Shown: positions 24,069 through 24,971 of the stretch, in pieces
Layout of the letters: the number at the start of each line of letters is the position of its first letter
Position numbering within the stretch: the stretch's first letter is position 1
Source of the DNA: a virus
IMG/VR virus record: IMGVR_UViG_3300021957_000283
Coordinates: 1 to 24,971 of that record
Strand: one strand, 5' to 3'
Length of the DNA stretch: 24,971 nucleotides
Translations under genes and position numbers: made by a program
The notes under the pieces: generated by a model
What the model saw: the letters and a program-made list of their open reading frames with translations, nothing else
What the model was told of the DNA's origin: nothing
Database searches by the model: none

Positions 24069-24437
24069 ATGAATAAAGACGGACACACTGATGTTGCATC
24101 CTCTAAACGTATGATGCAAACTATTATTGAAGACGCCAAAGATATACTGAACGCTCTTCCTTCAGATGAAGAAGCTTCGTTACCTACTTGGTGGACTAAC
24201 AAATTAGCTGTTTCTTCTGCTTATATTAATTCTGCTAGAGATTATTTAGTTTATGGTTCTGATACTGGTGATACTCCTGTAACATCGACTTGTGATGATT
24301 GCGATATGGAAGATTGCCAATGTGATGAAATAGAAGAAGTTATAGAAGATATAATGGATGAGATGCAAGAAGTGACTGAAGTATTAGATGATGATATGAT
24401 GCCTCCTTCTTACAGATACATAACTAATGCCTCTTAA
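24069..24437 (+). CDS. Small phage protein with GHTDVxS / LPTWWTNK motif and Cys cluster
   Basis: 122 residues with ATG at 24069 after AAAGGA (24057-24062). The N-terminal about 62 residues (KDGHTDVASSKRMMQ, SLPTWWTNKLAVSSAYINSARDYLVY) belong, as I recall, to a short protein type common in marine phage structural regions; its role is unknown to me. A very acidic C-terminal half follows, with a cysteine group C75-x2-C78-x4-C83-x-C85 (TCDDCDMEDCQCDE) that could bind metal or an Fe-S cluster. A methionine- and glutamate-rich helix comes next. It overlaps the next gene by 11 bases. Other ideas, such as a partner or substrate of the upstream radical SAM enzyme, are speculative. Confidence 0.75.
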   Translation: MNKDGHTDVASSKRMMQTIIEDAKDILNALPSDEEASLPTWWTNKLAVSSAYINSARDYLVYGSDTGDTPVTSTCDDCDMEDCQCDEIEEVIEDIMDEMQEVTEVLDDDMMPPSYRYITNAS

Positions 24438-24621
24438 AAGAGGTAAGTCTAAAAAGGCTATCTCAAAGAATATAACAGAGCTAATGAAAAAACCCTCAAA
24501 GGCTCGATCTAAAGGCGTTAGTACTTTAGCAAAAAGATTGGGTATAACTAAGAAAGAGGCTCAAAGACGGCAATCAGTAGCAATAGCTCTAAATGCTGCG
24601 GGCAAGTCTCGAAAAAAATAA
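24427..24621 (+). CDS. Small basic phage protein (MPLKRGKSKKAIS...SVAIALNAAGK type)
   Basis: 64 residues with ATG at 24427 overlapping the preceding stop. It is very rich in Lys/Arg/Ser. The ends, MPLKRGKSKKAISKNITELM and SVAIALNAAGKSRKK, match a short basic protein type that recurs in many phages and is usually of unknown function. The middle, LAKRLGITKKEAQRRQ, looks like an extra helical insert compared with the short versions I recall. The charge suggests nucleic acid binding or a virion/packaging accessory role, but this is not shown. It pairs with the preceding acidic protein in an overlapping two-gene unit. Confidence 0.7.
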   Translation: MPLKRGKSKKAISKNITELMKKPSKARSKGVSTLAKRLGITKKEAQRRQSVAIALNAAGKSRKK

Positions 24622-24625
24622 TTTA

Positions 24626-24650
24626 TGTAGCAAATAGCTGCATTTTCTTT
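24626..24650 (+). terminator. Weak terminator-like hairpin with T tract
   Basis: TGTAGC (24626-24631) can pair with GCTGCA (24637-24642) in a 6-bp stem with one G-U pair and a 5-base loop, followed at once by TTTTCTTT (24643-24650). It lies 4 bases after a stop codon and before a fresh ribosome binding site. The stem is short, so it may be leaky or fortuitous. Confidence 0.4.
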
Positions 24651-24664
24651 AAAGGAGAAAAATA

Positions 24665-24971
24665 ATGTCTACAAATGGAACAACTTATAGCGTTGGGGGA
24701 CCATTCTCTACATACGCAACACCAGCAGAACTTCCTACAAGTGTATTTTCAGAAAGTGGAAGTATCATCGAAATTCATGCCGGTACACACGTCTGGCCTG
24801 CTACTGACTTCCCATTCAATAATACTACTATTGTGGGTGTTGGTGGAAAAGATGCTTGTATTCTTACAGGCTCTATCAACGGAAGCACAGCTTCTCAAGG
24901 TGAGAACTTTATATCAGGTCTTACCATCAATGGTACAGCTTCTGTACCTGCAATTGATATGAAAGCTACAG
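24665..24971 (+). CDS. Beta-helix-like virion or surface protein, N-terminal part (runs off window)
   Basis: ATG at 24665 with a strong AAAGGAG at 24651-24657. The frame is open to the window end, giving at least 102 residues starting MSTNGTTYSVGGPFSTYATP. It reads SIIEIHAGTHVW, then NNTTIVGVGGKDACILTG, then GENFISGLTINGT, the pattern of a right-handed parallel beta-helix (short strands with N/G turns), as found in tailspikes and polysaccharide-active or decoration proteins. Codon use (ATC, TTC, GGC) is more balanced than in the fibre genes and resembles the tail tube gene, which fits a highly expressed structural protein. The full function cannot be judged from this fragment. The overlapping frame at 24675-24962 is a shadow. 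Confidence 0.75.
   Translation, partial: MSTNGTTYSVGGPFSTYATPAELPTSVFSESGSIIEIHAGTHVWPATDFPFNNTTIVGVGGKDACILTGSINGSTASQGENFISGLTINGTASVPAIDMKAT

Noticed and set aside
24675-24962. Open frame of 95 codons on the + strand near the window end
   Set aside because: It is in a different frame from the ATG at 24665, which has a strong ribosome binding site and encodes a beta-helix-like sequence open to the window end. The 24675 frame gives low-complexity Leu/Gln/Val-rich sequence without a ribosome binding site.
1-24971. tRNA genes, CRISPR arrays, insertion sequences, integrase or attachment sites
   Set aside because: Reading the window gave no cloverleaf-like tRNA sequence, no regularly spaced short repeats, no transposase or integrase motifs and no terminal inverted repeats around a gene; the repeats found are internal to protein genes.

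Overview
This A+T-rich window is a stretch of the structural (tail) region of a tailed phage. Gene order matches the lambda-type siphophage tail module: tail tube, frameshifted chaperone pair, tape measure, distal tail proteins, tail-tip peptidases, gpI, gpJ, then fibres. All real genes lie on the + strand and are packed with overlaps or gaps of a few bases. Protein style suggests a marine phage: fibre repeats of the TSxELGYLDGVTSAIQTQL type, Asn/Thr/Ser-rich long tail proteins, a GHTDVxS...LPxWWTNK small protein, and tail genes rich in A/T-ending codons. The host cannot be read from the window. No tRNA, CRISPR array, integrase, transposase or replication gene was seen.

Layout. 1-157: the end of a preceding gene, perhaps a tail terminator. 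169-1467: probable major tail tube protein. 1468-1609: an intergenic region holding two long, perfectly complementary, interleaved arm pairs (A-B-A'-B'), which predict an RNA pseudoknot just upstream of the next ribosome binding site. 1610-2397: tail assembly chaperone and its -1 frameshift extension, with an A_AAA_AAC slippery site and a downstream hairpin. 2401-7233: tape measure protein. 7248-8864: gpM/DUF2460-like distal tail protein carrying a LamG-like domain. 8864-10438: gpL-like tail-tip protein with the four-Cys Fe-S signature.

10395-13475 is a cassette of overlapping genes. It encodes a radical SAM enzyme, two tandem NlpC/P60-like peptidases, a separate JAB/MPN (JAMM) peptidase and a gpI-like protein. 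13475-19456 is a 1993-residue gpJ-like central tip protein. 19457-22997 holds two fibre genes (one with a phage tail-collar domain) flanking a small acidic protein with a repeated KDFLAEFFE motif. 22997-23986 is a second radical SAM gene, coupled to the second fibre gene by a TAATG junction. After a short gap with a possible promoter come two small conserved-type phage proteins, a weak terminator-like hairpin, and the start of a beta-helix-like protein that runs off the window.

The two most interesting signals are these. First, two radical SAM enzymes sit inside the tail module, each directly behind a tail-tip or fibre gene. They share one auxiliary cysteine signature (C-x17/18-CC-...-C-x3-C), but it lies N-terminal to the radical SAM core in one and C-terminal in the other. 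I infer that they may modify virion tail proteins after translation. Second, the interleaved inverted repeats at 1487-1583 look like a cis-acting structured RNA that may set chaperone expression relative to tail tube protein.
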